A stretch of 64,000 nt of DNA. Origin: Saprospiraceae bacterium (GTDB taxonomy: Bacteria; Bacteroidota; Bacteroidia; Chitinophagales; Saprospiraceae). The stretch lies in the NCBI GenBank assembly GCA_021739645.1, contig JAIPBL010000016.1, forward strand, positions 21,743-85,742, written 5' to 3'. Each line of letters starts with the position of its first letter. The stretch's first letter is position 1. Below are positions 8,137-17,792 of the stretch, piece after piece. The position numbers and the translations under genes were made by a program. The notes below the pieces were generated by a model, which was not told the DNA's origin, searched no databases, and saw nothing but the letters and a program-made list of their open reading frames with translations.

Positions 8137-9135
8137 ATGAAAATCCTTTACGCCATACAAGGCACGGGCAACGGCCATATCAGCCGTGCAAGGGACATCG
8201 TGCCCATCCTCGCCCGCATGGGCGACCTCGACGTGCTGGTGAGTGGCGTCCAAGCTGATGTGGAACTGGGATTCCCTGTCAGGTACCAGTACAAGGGCCT
8301 CAGCTTCATCTTCGGTAAAAAAGGCGGTGTGGACGTGGTGGAGACCTACCGCAAGAGCAATATGCTCCGCCTCTTCCGGGAAGTACGGAGCCTGCCCATC
8401 CTCGATTATGACCTTGTTATTTCCGACTTCGAGCCGGTGAGCGCATGGGCTTGTTTTTTAAAACGAAAGACCTGCATCGGCCTGAGTCACCAAGCCGCCG
8501 TGCTGCACGAGGTGGCGCCTCGGCCAAATAAATTCGACCCCATCGGCAAAGCTGTATTGAAGCGCTATGCACCCGTGACGCATAGTTATGGCTTCCATTT
8601 CCAAGCCTACGCCGAGGGCATCTTCACGCCCCTCATCCGACAGCAGGTGCGGGAATTGAAGGTGGGCGACCAAGGCCATTACACGGTCTATCTGCCCGCC
8701 TACGACGACCAACGCATCTTGAAAACGCTTGGCAAATTCAAGAATATGCATTGGGAAGTTTTTTCAAAACACACTAAAAAGGCATACCAAGCAGGCAATG
8801 TCGCCGTGCAGCCCGTGTGCAATGAAGCTTTTTTGCAAAGCCTCGCCAGCGCCACAGGCGTACTTTGCGGGGCAGGCTTCGAGACGCCTGCTGAGGCGCT
8901 TTTTATGGGTAAAAAACTAATGGTCGTGCCCATGCGGGGACAGTACGAGCAGCAGTGCAACGCCGCCGCATTGAAGGCGATGGGCGTGCCAGTCATCAAG
9001 AATTTGAGAAAAAAGCAACACGCTAAAATTGGCGAGTGGTTGGCCGATGTGACGGTGCCAAAGGTGGAATATCCGGACATTACAGAGGCAATACTGAAGA
9101 TGATTGTGGAGCAACACGAAGGCGCTTCCTCTTAA
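8137..9135 (+). CDS. MJ1255/TIGR00661-type glycosyltransferase
   Basis: The 332-residue GT-B-fold glycosyltransferase has the N-terminal glycine loop IQGTGNGHISRARDI (as in MurG-like enzymes) and a C-terminal nucleotide-sugar site around GVLCGAGFETPAEALFMGKK and PMRGQYEQQCNAAAL. Proteins of this type are common in Bacteroidota and are annotated only as glycosyl transferase. It is divergent from the LpxH-like phosphoesterase with about 250 bp between them, so both may act on an envelope lipid. The spacer shows no clear promoter consensus. Confidence 0.75.
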   Translation: MKILYAIQGTGNGHISRARDIVPILARMGDLDVLVSGVQADVELGFPVRYQYKGLSFIFGKKGGVDVVETYRKSNMLRLFREVRSLPILDYDLVISDFEPVSAWACFLKRKTCIGLSHQAAVLHEVAPRPNKFDPIGKAVLKRYAPVTHSYGFHFQAYAEGIFTPLIRQQVRELKVGDQGHYTVYLPAYDDQRILKTLGKFKNMHWEVFSKHTKKAYQAGNVAVQPVCNEAFLQSLASATGVLCGAGFETPAEALFMGKKLMVVPMRGQYEQQCNAAALKAMGVPVIKNLRKKQHAKIGEWLADVTVPKVEYPDITEAILKMIVEQHEGASS

Positions 9136-9193
9136 TCCAAGTTATGCTGTACCACTGGCAGCAGGTTTCCACCCATCCGGTATCGCTAGCTAT

Positions 9194-11143
9194 CTAGTAG
9201 CTTCCACCCACTTTCCTATCGTTCCAAGTTGGATTGTTTTCAAAAACAGGCAAAGACGCTGGTACGGAAAATTTGCCCATGTCTCCCGCTAGGCTTTTCA
9301 TAAATGCCACCAAATCGGACTGTTCCGCTTTCGTCAGTTTCAGTTCATCGAAAGGCAATGTCTGGTGCGGCACGTCAAGCTTTAGCCCTTTGCCGCCGCC
9401 CCGGTTGTAGAAATCCACGACTTCTTCGAGGGTCTTGAAAGCGCCGTTGTGCATGTACGGGGCCGTCAGTTCCGCATTGCGAACTGTCACGGTTTTGAAA
9501 GAAGTTTTTAGAAAGTCAGCTTTCACGTCAGGCATACCGTTGGAATAGCGGCCGAGGTCGGTGTCGAGGCTGGGGTGCAGCGTATCCGCCGTGGCGGTGA
9601 TGCCCAGCACCTCCGATTCCGATTCGAGGTAGGTCGGCGGCACGGTGCCGTTGAAGACCGGGGCGAAATGACAAGTGCCACAGGCCGCTTTGCCCATGAA
9701 CAGGTTGAATCCCCGCTTAACGGCCGGGTCAATCACGCCCGTTTTGCCCTGCACGTACTGGTCGAACGGGCTGTCGAAGTCCGTGAGGCTGGCCACGTAG
9801 GCGCTCAGCGCATCGGAAATGGAGTAGGTCGAAAGCTGGTACTGCGGCTGTTCCGGATACGCTTCGGCAAAAAGCTGCTGGTACTCAGCGCTCTGGCCAA
9901 GTTTTTCGAGGATTTCGGGGTAGTCGGTGTTGAATTCGTCCTTGCTCAACACCACGTGCAGCATCTGGCGGTCGAGGCGGGGTTCCCGCAGGTCCCAGAA
10001 ATACTGGTCGGCGTAAACGGCGTTGACGAGCGAGGGCGAATTGCGGAGCAACGAATGCTGCCCGTCCGCCGCAAGGCTTTTGGGCAGGCCATCGGTGAAC
10101 GCCTTCTCTGGGCGATGGCACGAGGCGCAGGAGCGCTCCAGGTTTTTGGACAAAATGGGGTCGAAAAACAACGTCCGGCCCAGTTCCTTCCTTTTCTCAA
10201 ACAGCGGGTGCTTCGTGTCGAGGTTGGCGAAATACCCTGCATCTAAAAAACTGGGGTCAAATAAGCTGGCAGCGTGGTAGTTCACGGCACGGGGCATTTT
10301 GTCGGTTTCTTCCGCAAACTCGATGCCCAGCGATTTGTGTATTTCGTAAAAAAGCTGGTACTGCGGCTCGATGTGCTTCATCAAGAACTCCAGCCGGTCG
10401 AAGCTGTCGAAGTCGTCGTTTTTGGTCAAATATTCCAGCGTGTTTACCATGCGGGCCTCCATGACGATGGCGAGGCCACGGTCTTTTTCTTCCAGCATCG
10501 GCAGGTAGTTTTTGAACGCCTCGTACATGCCCTCGAAGGCAATCTTGGCCTCCGGGATGGCATTGGCGGAGCCGGGCGTGTCGAAGCCCGTGACGCCGAG
10601 TGTGAACGACCGCACCAACTGCTGCCGGATGGCCTCGAAGATGTGGCGGTGCGTGATGTCTATTTTCGATTGAAAAAACTGGACTTCCCGCCAGTCCTTT
10701 TCCAGTTTTTGCGCCAGCGCCACGATGTCGTCTTTTTGAAAAAAAACATCGTCGGCAAACGCCAGCTCGTCCAGCACCTGCAAGCCGCTCGGCTCGATGA
10801 CCTTCACCACGGGCACATTGGGTTCGATGCTCGGCAGCGGTGCGCCGTTGATGTTTTTTTTCACGTCGGCCCCATCGAAATAGGCAACGAGAAACTCGAT
10901 TTTTTTATAGCTCAAACGGGCTTCTGCCACGGCGGCCTGCAACACTTCCACGGACTTTTCGCTGCCGCTCAAATTTTGCGCTGCAGCCACCAAATCGCTG
11001 ATGGCAAGCTCGGTTTCGTCGAGGCCAGTGCCGAACTGTTGGTTGACTTTACCCAAGGCAATTTTCGCTTTGTCGCTCGAAAAACTCCCGAAGAACAGGA
11101 TGGCAAAAAGGATGGGGAAACAGGCAAGTATTTTTTTGTTCAT
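9194..11143 (-). CDS. periplasmic diheme cytochrome c peroxidase (MauG/CcpA family)
   Basis: The 649-residue secreted protein has a hydrophobic signal (LACFPILFAILFFG), an N-terminal helical region of about 280 residues that is reminiscent of imelysin-like domains, and then the diheme peroxidase domain. CASCH lies near residue 335 after LGRTLFFDPILSKN, and CGTCH near residue 483 in GKAACGTCHFAPVFNG. Such enzymes reduce hydrogen peroxide, or oxidise other substrates, in the periplasm using cytochrome electrons. The start was moved to the ATG at 11143 to begin at the signal peptide. It lies 71 bp downstream of the PhoX-like gene on the same strand, probably in one transcript. Confidence 0.85.
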   Translation of the reverse strand: MNKKILACFPILFAILFFGSFSSDKAKIALGKVNQQFGTGLDETELAISDLVAAAQNLSGSEKSVEVLQAAVAEARLSYKKIEFLVAYFDGADVKKNINGAPLPSIEPNVPVVKVIEPSGLQVLDELAFADDVFFQKDDIVALAQKLEKDWREVQFFQSKIDITHRHIFEAIRQQLVRSFTLGVTGFDTPGSANAIPEAKIAFEGMYEAFKNYLPMLEEKDRGLAIVMEARMVNTLEYLTKNDDFDSFDRLEFLMKHIEPQYQLFYEIHKSLGIEFAEETDKMPRAVNYHAASLFDPSFLDAGYFANLDTKHPLFEKRKELGRTLFFDPILSKNLERSCASCHRPEKAFTDGLPKSLAADGQHSLLRNSPSLVNAVYADQYFWDLREPRLDRQMLHVVLSKDEFNTDYPEILEKLGQSAEYQQLFAEAYPEQPQYQLSTYSISDALSAYVASLTDFDSPFDQYVQGKTGVIDPAVKRGFNLFMGKAACGTCHFAPVFNGTVPPTYLESESEVLGITATADTLHPSLDTDLGRYSNGMPDVKADFLKTSFKTVTVRNAELTAPYMHNGAFKTLEEVVDFYNRGGGKGLKLDVPHQTLPFDELKLTKAEQSDLVAFMKSLAGDMGKFSVPASLPVFENNPTWNDRKVGGSY

Positions 11144-11214
11144 AAGGCTTGAAAATTTGAAAATGCCGGACACCACGCAGGCGTCCGGCACTTGACTTCT
11201 TTAAAAAAAACGGC

Positions 11215-13062
11215 TTACTGAATCTGCAACTTAATCGTCTCGCCATCAGCGTTTTGCACGAAATAAACGCCAGTGTTCAAATGGCTGACTTCCACTTCCA
11301 TCGTGTTGCGCTTCACGAGCACCCGTTTGCCGGAGGCATCGTAAATGGCCACGTCCGTCAGCTTGTTCAGGAAGACGGTGCGGGTGGTCGGGTTCGGGTA
11401 GATGGAGAATGCACTGGCCTGGTCAACAGCAGGCGTTTCCGGGTCGGCGAACGCACTGCGGTTTTGCAGGCTGGCGTAGCTCACCTGGTCGAAACCGTGG
11501 ATGGCGACCGTCAGCGAATGGTTCCAAGGGAACGGGTTGTCGGTGCGGGGGTGCTGGGAGTTGACGAGCAGCGACTTGCCGTCCGGCGTCATGATGGCCC
11601 CCGTCACCTCAGAACCCGCAGGCATAGCGGTCAATCGGATAAGGTCGTCCACCGTTGGGTTTTGGATGCTCAGGTCGAGCAGGTAAACCTCGCAAAGCGG
11701 GTTGGTCACGCCAGCGGGCACCCTACCTTTGGAAGTGCCGTTCAGGTCTTCCTGGATGACCAGGAATTTTTTACCGTCAATCGTGATCACGTTCAAACCA
11801 TCAGGGTTGGTCAGGTGCTTCTCTGGGTAGTTGGCTTCGGCTGGGCTGTCAGCAAAATATGGGCCTGCTTCGAGGTAGATGCGGGTCTGGCCGGTGGTTG
11901 GGTTGTACTCCCAAACCCGACCATAATAATCCCAGTAACCAGATACGTTTGGAGAAGCCAAGCCTTGTGCCTGCGCCCGTGCCATGATTTCTGGGTGATG
12001 TACGCCACCTGCGTTTTGGCCTGCGGCAAATGCGCTGCCGGGATTGTCACGGCCAGTCTCGGTGAAGTAGATGAAGTTGTTGTCTGGGTTGATGGCCACC
12101 CACTCGATTCGGTTGAACATGGTAGCCCCTTTTGAAGCGGCCACGTTTTGGTGGTTGAGCATGGCGCCGTCTTCCCAGATGGGCACCCAAGGCCATCCTG
12201 GCTTGTCGTGCTTGTAGGCAAACAAAGTCCCTTTTGTGAAATCGCCCGGTGTGTTCGCCACGAACATGCCGAAGAAGCCCGGCGTAGCATCTGGGCCGAG
12301 GTAAACGATGCGGTTGTCCGGGGCTACGACGCCGCCCTCGAAGCCTTGACGGCCCCAGTTGTACTGCTTGCGGATGGCCTTTGCTTGGCGTGGGTCAATC
12401 TCGGTCATCCAGTTCAGGTTCTGGTAGCGCTTGAGGCTCACACCGTTCCAGCCGGGGATGTCGGAAGACACTACGAAGTTGGAGGTGTCCCGGATGCCGC
12501 CGCCGGTGGCATAAATGGCGGCGTTGCTGGTTTGGAACCACTCCTCCGCCGTCCAGATGCGACCATCTACCATTGAAACGATGCCGCCGCAGTTCATGCC
12601 CGTTTCGCCAACCGTGTTGGCGAAGTCCACGTTAAAAAACTGTCCAGTGCGGCCATCGTTTAGGGTTTGGTCCATGACTTCCAGGGTGCCGTTGGCAGCC
12701 CGTTTGATGCGGAAGGCCGTCATGCCGCCGCCGTCGCCAAGCTTGTCAGAGGCGTAAATCATCTCGTGGTTCACCGTCACCCAGCCCATGCTCTGGCCAG
12801 AGTTGTCGGGGGTGATACCGATGAAGTCGTGCCATTCCTTGGCCACTTCCTGACCGGCAGGGTTTCCGTAGGTGGGCGTTGACTGTACCATGTCCACACC
12901 GCCGACGAACAGCACCTGCGTCGTGAGTGGGGATGGGGGCATTACCATTTCGGTAGGCACAAAGCCCGCCGGGATTTGAATTTCCTCATCGAAGAGGGTT
13001 TGAGCATTTGCCGCTAGACATGAGAATGCCAGGGCAAAGAGGAGGTAAAGTCTCTTTGTCAT
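11215..13062 (-). CDS. PhoX-like (DUF839) secreted phosphatase with type IX sorting domain
   Basis: The 615-residue product has a signal peptide (LLFALAFSCLAANAQ) and a beta-propeller of the PhoX/DUF839 family, seen in GWVTVNHEMIYASD, GMNCGGIVSMVDGRIWTAEE, FEGGVVAPDNRIVYLGPDA and GVHHPEI. It ends in a type IX secretion C-terminal domain from about residue 552 (FSIYPNPTTRTVFLNKLTD ... GVYFVQNADGETIKLQIQ). PhoX enzymes are Ca/Fe-dependent alkaline phosphatases that release phosphate from organic esters, so a surface or secreted phosphatase is the best guess. I did not verify every metal ligand. The peroxidase gene follows on the same strand. A -7-like element lies 38 bp upstream of the start. 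Confidence 0.75.
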   Translation of the reverse strand: MTKRLYLLFALAFSCLAANAQTLFDEEIQIPAGFVPTEMVMPPSPLTTQVLFVGGVDMVQSTPTYGNPAGQEVAKEWHDFIGITPDNSGQSMGWVTVNHEMIYASDKLGDGGGMTAFRIKRAANGTLEVMDQTLNDGRTGQFFNVDFANTVGETGMNCGGIVSMVDGRIWTAEEWFQTSNAAIYATGGGIRDTSNFVVSSDIPGWNGVSLKRYQNLNWMTEIDPRQAKAIRKQYNWGRQGFEGGVVAPDNRIVYLGPDATPGFFGMFVANTPGDFTKGTLFAYKHDKPGWPWVPIWEDGAMLNHQNVAASKGATMFNRIEWVAINPDNNFIYFTETGRDNPGSAFAAGQNAGGVHHPEIMARAQAQGLASPNVSGYWDYYGRVWEYNPTTGQTRIYLEAGPYFADSPAEANYPEKHLTNPDGLNVITIDGKKFLVIQEDLNGTSKGRVPAGVTNPLCEVYLLDLSIQNPTVDDLIRLTAMPAGSEVTGAIMTPDGKSLLVNSQHPRTDNPFPWNHSLTVAIHGFDQVSYASLQNRSAFADPETPAVDQASAFSIYPNPTTRTVFLNKLTDVAIYDASGKRVLVKRNTMEVEVSHLNTGVYFVQNADGETIKLQIQ

Positions 13063-13099
13063 AGGTGAACAATTGAATTTTGATGAAATAAATTATCTG

Positions 13100-13107
13100 C
13101 AAACCTA
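13100..13107 (-). promoter_or_regulatory. possible -7 element (TAGGTTTG) of the PhoX-like gene
   Basis: On the minus strand this reads TAGGTTTG, an exact TAnnTTTG match, 37 nt before the start codon. A TTGA lies upstream but closer than the normal -33 distance, so the promoter assignment is tentative. Confidence 0.4.
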
Positions 13108-13263
13108 CGCTTGGCAGGTGTCAAGGAAAGTACCGGGTAGGTTAAGCGTTTTTTAATAAATAGTTCAACAATCTTTACCTGTTAAAGAATTGATTATCAT
13201 AAAGTTATGCGACTGTAAACTATGACTTGTGGGTAAATTTTGGATTGTTTTTGGTTGAAATTT

Positions 13264-14739
13264 TCACCTCGCCGTGTTCTCCAGCACCACGAATGGGATG
13301 CCATCTTTCACCCACCTTTTCACCTCTCCACCATCAGGCACCACTTCGAAGGCCATACTACCCAACACTAGGTCGAGGTCGCCATCTGCATCAAAATCGG
13401 CGGCATCCATCACCATCCAACGTCCTTTTTCTACCGCAGGAAAGCTGCGGGCCTTGAACTTCAAGTCGCCTGTGTTTTCAAAGAAAACGAAACCCGCCTC
13501 CGGCGTTTTTTCAAAATCGGGGAAAAAGGAAATGGCGGCAATATCCATATCACCGTCAAGGTCGAAGTCGGCGGGCACGGCGGCATAAGCACCTTGCAGG
13601 TGTTGGAAAAAGACTTCTTCAAACCCATTTTTACCATCATTCTGAAAGATATGGATGCCGTGGTACGGCTTGCTCACGGGCGGGAAGTCGGCGTTGTCGC
13701 CGCAGGTGTAAAGGATATCCGGGTGGCTGTCACCGTCAAAGTCGAAAAAACGGAAAAAGCTGGAGCCGTAGCTGGGCGGGAAACGCAGCGCCCGCACCTC
13801 CTCGAACTCGCCGCCACCTTTATTATAGTAAACAAAAATGCCCTCGTCGCCCTGCCCGAACAATGCCGTGATGTCAAGCAGCCCATCTCCGTTAAGGTCA
13901 CGCACTTCCGAACGGATGGCACCGGGCATGTTGCGGAGCAAATGCCGTTCAAAACCTCCCCGCCCGTCGTTTTTCCACCAACTGAGGTTGCCCGCCCATT
14001 TGCCAAACTCGCAGGTCACGAGGTCGAAGCGCCCGTCCGCATCGAGGTCGGCCAGCTCGGTATGCGCAGGGCGGCGCAAGCTGTCGAGCAGCGTGATGGG
14101 AGGTGCGCCTTGCTTTTTTGGCAAAAAAACCACGCTGCCTGTTGTCTCATCGGTCGGTGAAAACGAGCCGATGCAGGTCACGAGGTCGCCCTCCGGGATG
14201 CGGTTCAGCCAGACAGCCCCGCCGGGCACTTTTGCCGTTTTTTTCAAAACCATTTTGTTGTCAAACTGGAACAGATTGCCAGTGTGCACATCGCTGAGGT
14301 AGAGGTTTTCCCCATCGAATTTGGTCATCAGCGTACCCGGCGGACTGAGGTAGTGGTCGGGAAACCGGACTTCGAACTGCGGAAGCGCTTTTTCGATGGA
14401 AAACGGCTCGGCAGCAATTGGCTCGGATGGCGAGTTTTTTAGGTAAAATTGGCGGATTGCTTCCCAATCTTCTCTGGAAATAAAAGCACCTTCCGGCGCA
14501 GGTGCAGCACCTTCGGCAAGGTCGGCAGGCAAGGCGCCCACCATGACGCCCATGCGGGGCAACACATATTTTTCCCAAGAATTTTTATCCAACAACGAAG
14601 GCGATGGGTAGGCATGACAGGCGGCGCACTGGATTTTGGCAAGTGCTTCGCCATCGGTTTTCTGCGGGTTTTCTGCGCATCGGCTGAAAGCCAGGATGCC
14701 GAAAACAATAATAATCAAAGAAGGAGTTTGGTACTTCAT
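13264..14739 (-). CDS. secreted FG-GAP/VCBS-repeat protein with an N-terminal c-type heme motif
   Basis: The 491-residue protein has a hydrophobic N-terminal segment, then a single heme-c motif CAACH (Cys38-His42) in a short cytochrome-like part. An FG-GAP/VCBS beta-propeller follows, with repeated DLDADGRFDLVTCEFG, DLNGDGLLDITALFG, DFDGDSHPDIL, DFDLDGDMDIAAI and DFDADGDLDLVLGS calcium-binding loops. Cys21 is preceded by FSR, a poor lipobox, so lipidation is uncertain. The start is the ATG at 14739, directly before the signal. The function is unknown; similar proteins occur near YVTN-type and peroxidase genes in Bacteroidota. The beta-propeller phosphoesterase gene is divergent, 223 bp away. 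Confidence 0.75.
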   Translation of the reverse strand: MKYQTPSLIIIVFGILAFSRCAENPQKTDGEALAKIQCAACHAYPSPSLLDKNSWEKYVLPRMGVMVGALPADLAEGAAPAPEGAFISREDWEAIRQFYLKNSPSEPIAAEPFSIEKALPQFEVRFPDHYLSPPGTLMTKFDGENLYLSDVHTGNLFQFDNKMVLKKTAKVPGGAVWLNRIPEGDLVTCIGSFSPTDETTGSVVFLPKKQGAPPITLLDSLRRPAHTELADLDADGRFDLVTCEFGKWAGNLSWWKNDGRGGFERHLLRNMPGAIRSEVRDLNGDGLLDITALFGQGDEGIFVYYNKGGGEFEEVRALRFPPSYGSSFFRFFDFDGDSHPDILYTCGDNADFPPVSKPYHGIHIFQNDGKNGFEEVFFQHLQGAYAAVPADFDLDGDMDIAAISFFPDFEKTPEAGFVFFENTGDLKFKARSFPAVEKGRWMVMDAADFDADGDLDLVLGSMAFEVVPDGGEVKRWVKDGIPFVVLENTAR

Positions 14740-14962
14740 TCCGTCCATTTTTTTTGGACTGCTGATTACGGCGTTCAAGTAAATTATGGATTCGCAGGTT
14801 GTTATTTTTGGATTAATTCATCGGCAGTTTCCGAAGCTTAGAAGTTTTTTGAGGCTGCGCCTGAAAATTTGGAGTGACATTAACTTAACCCAAAAATAAA
14901 ATGCACTACCCTATCTGCTTACGCCCAAGCATTACCTTCACATCTCAAACAAAGCATCATTC

Positions 14963-17710
14963 ATGAAAAGTACCATCCTACCCGTTCTAGCATTCTACCT
15001 TTTTATCTGCCCCATTTTTTCCCAAAAAACCGTCACCACCCTACAAGTCCCCGGCGCAACCGAGTTTTGCAAAATAGGTTCGCCAGAGGCGGATTACTCC
15101 GTACTGCCCAGCGGGCGCTACGTGACCCCGGCGGGCAAGGCCGTACCCATCACCCGTGCGCCTTACGGTCTGGCCATCAGTCCCGACGGGCAAACGGCGC
15201 TCGTGCTGCACAACGACGTGGTCACGAAAATCGACCTCCGTAACCCCGACCGCCCCGTGCGGATGCCCAGCTACGACAAGTTCGTGCCAGCCGTGCTGGA
15301 AGGCTCCTCCTGCATGGGCATCGCCTTCCTGCCCGACGGCAAAACCGCCTGGCTCTCCGGCGGCGACAAGGGAACCGTCGTACTGCTGGACGTGGAGAAC
15401 AACCGCCGCTTGAAGACCATCAGCGTGGATGGGGAGTTTGGTGGTAAAACTTACGAGGACAGCTACTTGACAGATATCGTTTTGGACAAAAAGCGAAACC
15501 ACCTCCTCGCCCTCGACCGTGGCAACAACCGATTAATAAAACTGGATTTGGCTTCGCAAAAACTGGTGGCCAGCATCCCCGTCGGGCGCATCCCGTTCGG
15601 CATCGCCATTTCCCCGGACGGCAGGACGGCTTTTGTCGCAAATGTTGGCATCTTCGATTACCCGCTCGTGCCGGGCGTTACCCCTGAAAACATTGGAACG
15701 ATGGGCCTCGAAGTGCCCGCCTACGGCTACCCGTCGAAGGAAGCGGAGGAGGGCGTCACCTACCCCGACGGTCGAAAAATCCCCGGCCTCGGCAGCCCCC
15801 TCGACGAGCGGGCGATGAGCATCTGGACGGTGGATTTGGAGCAAAACACGGTGACGGGCAAGTTCAAAACCGGCCTGCAAATCGGCGATGAATTCGAGAA
15901 CGAGGAGGAAGAAGAGGAGGGCGAAATCGTGGGCGGGGCGCACCCAAACTCCGTGGCGGTGGGCAGTCGCTGCGCCTATATTTCCAATTCGCAGAACGAC
16001 CTCATCTCCGTTTTTGACCTTAAAAAACACAAGGTCGTGCGGGACATCCCGCTCCGTTTTCACAAAACCCTCGACCACTACCGGGGCATCATGCCCTTCG
16101 GCGTGGCGCTTTCGCCCGATGAAAAAACACTGTACGTTGCCTGCCTGAGCTTGAACGCCGTGGCGGTCATTGACACCAAAAAAGGCAAGGTGAAGGGCTA
16201 TATCCCCACCGGCTGGATGCCCTCGAGGGTGAAAGTTTCGCCGGACGGCAAGCAAATCTTCGTCACCTCGGCCCGTGGCTACGGCGCTGGGCCCAACGGT
16301 GGTGCGGGTTTTTCGGCTCCGCCGCAAGGCACGTACATCGGCGACATCCAGCTTGGCACCTTTCAAATCGTGGACGTACCTGACGAGGAGACCCTGAAAA
16401 AATACACGCAGCAGGTTTTGAAAAACACCTTCCGGGAGGTGCAGGTCGTGGACGACGGCAAGAATCCAGTCCCTACCCTACCCGGCCTTAGGGAGAGCCC
16501 CATCAAGCACATCGTCTATGTTACGAAGGAAAACCGCACCTACGACGAGGTGTTCGGGCAGCTGCCGCAGGCGAGGGGCGACGCCACGCTCGCCCGCTTC
16601 GGCACGGGGGTGGACGTGCCAGCGAACAAGGCCGGGTCGCCCGCCGTGACAGCCGCCAACGTGATGCCGAACCACCTGAAAATTGCGCAGCAATGGGCCT
16701 TCAGTGATAATTTTTACTGCGACTCGGACGCCAGCATCCACGGCCACAAATGGATGGTCGGCACCATCCCGAACGAGTACGTGGAGGTGAACTCGCAGAC
16801 CAGCGCAGCGCACAAGCCGTTCAGCAGCGCACCGGGCAGGCGCTTCCCCCGCACCACGGGCGCACAAGACCCCGAAGACTACAACGAGCGGGGCGGTATC
16901 TGGGAAAACCTCGCACGGGACGGCGTGACCTACTACAATTTTGGCGAAGCCAACGAATACACCGAGCCGTCGGAGGAGAAATTCGACACGCTGTTCGGGG
17001 CGCGGCACTCGGTCGTTTACCCGATGCCGAAGGTGCTGTTCGACCGCACGAGTTTCACCTACCCAGGCTACAATACGAACGTGCCCGACCAGTTTCGGAT
17101 GGACAAGTTTGAGGAGGAATTTATGAAGAAATGGCTTGCTGGCGCTGATTCTATGCCAGATGTTTTGACCATCATCTTGCCCAACGACCACGGCGCTGGC
17201 CCCCGCCCGACGGAGGGCTACCCGTACCTCGAAAGCTACATGGCCGACAACGACCTGGCGCTGGGCAGGCTGCTCCATTTCCTCAGCCGCACGCCGTACT
17301 GGAAAAACATGCTGGTCATCGTGACCGAGGACGACCCGCAGGGCGGCGTTGACCACGTGGACGCCCACCGCTCCGTGCTGCTCATGGCCGGGCCGTATGT
17401 GAAGCGAGGCTATGTGTCGCACACCCACGCCAATTTCGGGAGCCTGCTCCGGCTGATTTACACGCTGACCGATGCTGGCTTCGTGAACCACTACGACCTG
17501 ACGGCGAGCCTGCTCACCGATTTTTTCACCGATAAACCGGACTTCACGCCGTACACGCTAGAGCCGTCCGACACCCGGATTTTCGATCCGCAAAAGGCAA
17601 TGGACGTTTACCACAAGACCTTTAATTGGGAGAAAATCAAGCAAGGGCCGAAGATGGACGACGAGGGGGAGCAGCGGAAGTGGTTTTATGAGCAGCAGAA
17701 GGGGAATTAA
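14963..17710 (+). CDS. secreted beta-propeller fused to a phosphoesterase (AlkP/phospholipase C-like) domain
   Basis: The 915-residue exported protein has a signal peptide (VLAFYLFICPIFSQ). Residues about 60-480 form YVTN-type propeller repeats (ITRAPYGLAISPDGQTALV, VGRIPFGIAISPDGRTAFV, PSRVKVSPDGKQIFVTS). The C-terminal half is an alkaline-phosphatase-superfamily/PF04185-like hydrolase: TKENRTYDEVFGQLP, FYCDSDASIHGHKWMVG, PNDHGAG and TEDDPQGGVDHVDAHR supply the expected metal and nucleophile region. A glutamate-rich loop (EEEEEEGE) lies in the propeller. It probably hydrolyses phosphate esters outside the inner membrane. A TonB-dependent receptor follows 82 bp later on the same strand and may import a released product. 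Confidence 0.8.
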   Translation: MKSTILPVLAFYLFICPIFSQKTVTTLQVPGATEFCKIGSPEADYSVLPSGRYVTPAGKAVPITRAPYGLAISPDGQTALVLHNDVVTKIDLRNPDRPVRMPSYDKFVPAVLEGSSCMGIAFLPDGKTAWLSGGDKGTVVLLDVENNRRLKTISVDGEFGGKTYEDSYLTDIVLDKKRNHLLALDRGNNRLIKLDLASQKLVASIPVGRIPFGIAISPDGRTAFVANVGIFDYPLVPGVTPENIGTMGLEVPAYGYPSKEAEEGVTYPDGRKIPGLGSPLDERAMSIWTVDLEQNTVTGKFKTGLQIGDEFENEEEEEEGEIVGGAHPNSVAVGSRCAYISNSQNDLISVFDLKKHKVVRDIPLRFHKTLDHYRGIMPFGVALSPDEKTLYVACLSLNAVAVIDTKKGKVKGYIPTGWMPSRVKVSPDGKQIFVTSARGYGAGPNGGAGFSAPPQGTYIGDIQLGTFQIVDVPDEETLKKYTQQVLKNTFREVQVVDDGKNPVPTLPGLRESPIKHIVYVTKENRTYDEVFGQLPQARGDATLARFGTGVDVPANKAGSPAVTAANVMPNHLKIAQQWAFSDNFYCDSDASIHGHKWMVGTIPNEYVEVNSQTSAAHKPFSSAPGRRFPRTTGAQDPEDYNERGGIWENLARDGVTYYNFGEANEYTEPSEEKFDTLFGARHSVVYPMPKVLFDRTSFTYPGYNTNVPDQFRMDKFEEEFMKKWLAGADSMPDVLTIILPNDHGAGPRPTEGYPYLESYMADNDLALGRLLHFLSRTPYWKNMLVIVTEDDPQGGVDHVDAHRSVLLMAGPYVKRGYVSHTHANFGSLLRLIYTLTDAGFVNHYDLTASLLTDFFTDKPDFTPYTLEPSDTRIFDPQKAMDVYHKTFNWEKIKQGPKMDDEGEQRKWFYEQQKGN

Positions 17711-17792
17711 ACTGTCAGACATGGCACAATTTCCATCAAAACCAAGCGCAATTACAAGGCCATGGCATACCTTGGATTTTCAAATTTCAGCT

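Noticed and set aside
10274..11152. 292-codon plus-strand frame opposite the peroxidase gene
   Set aside because: It is a shadow of the real gene, whose minus-strand frame contains two CxxCH heme sites.
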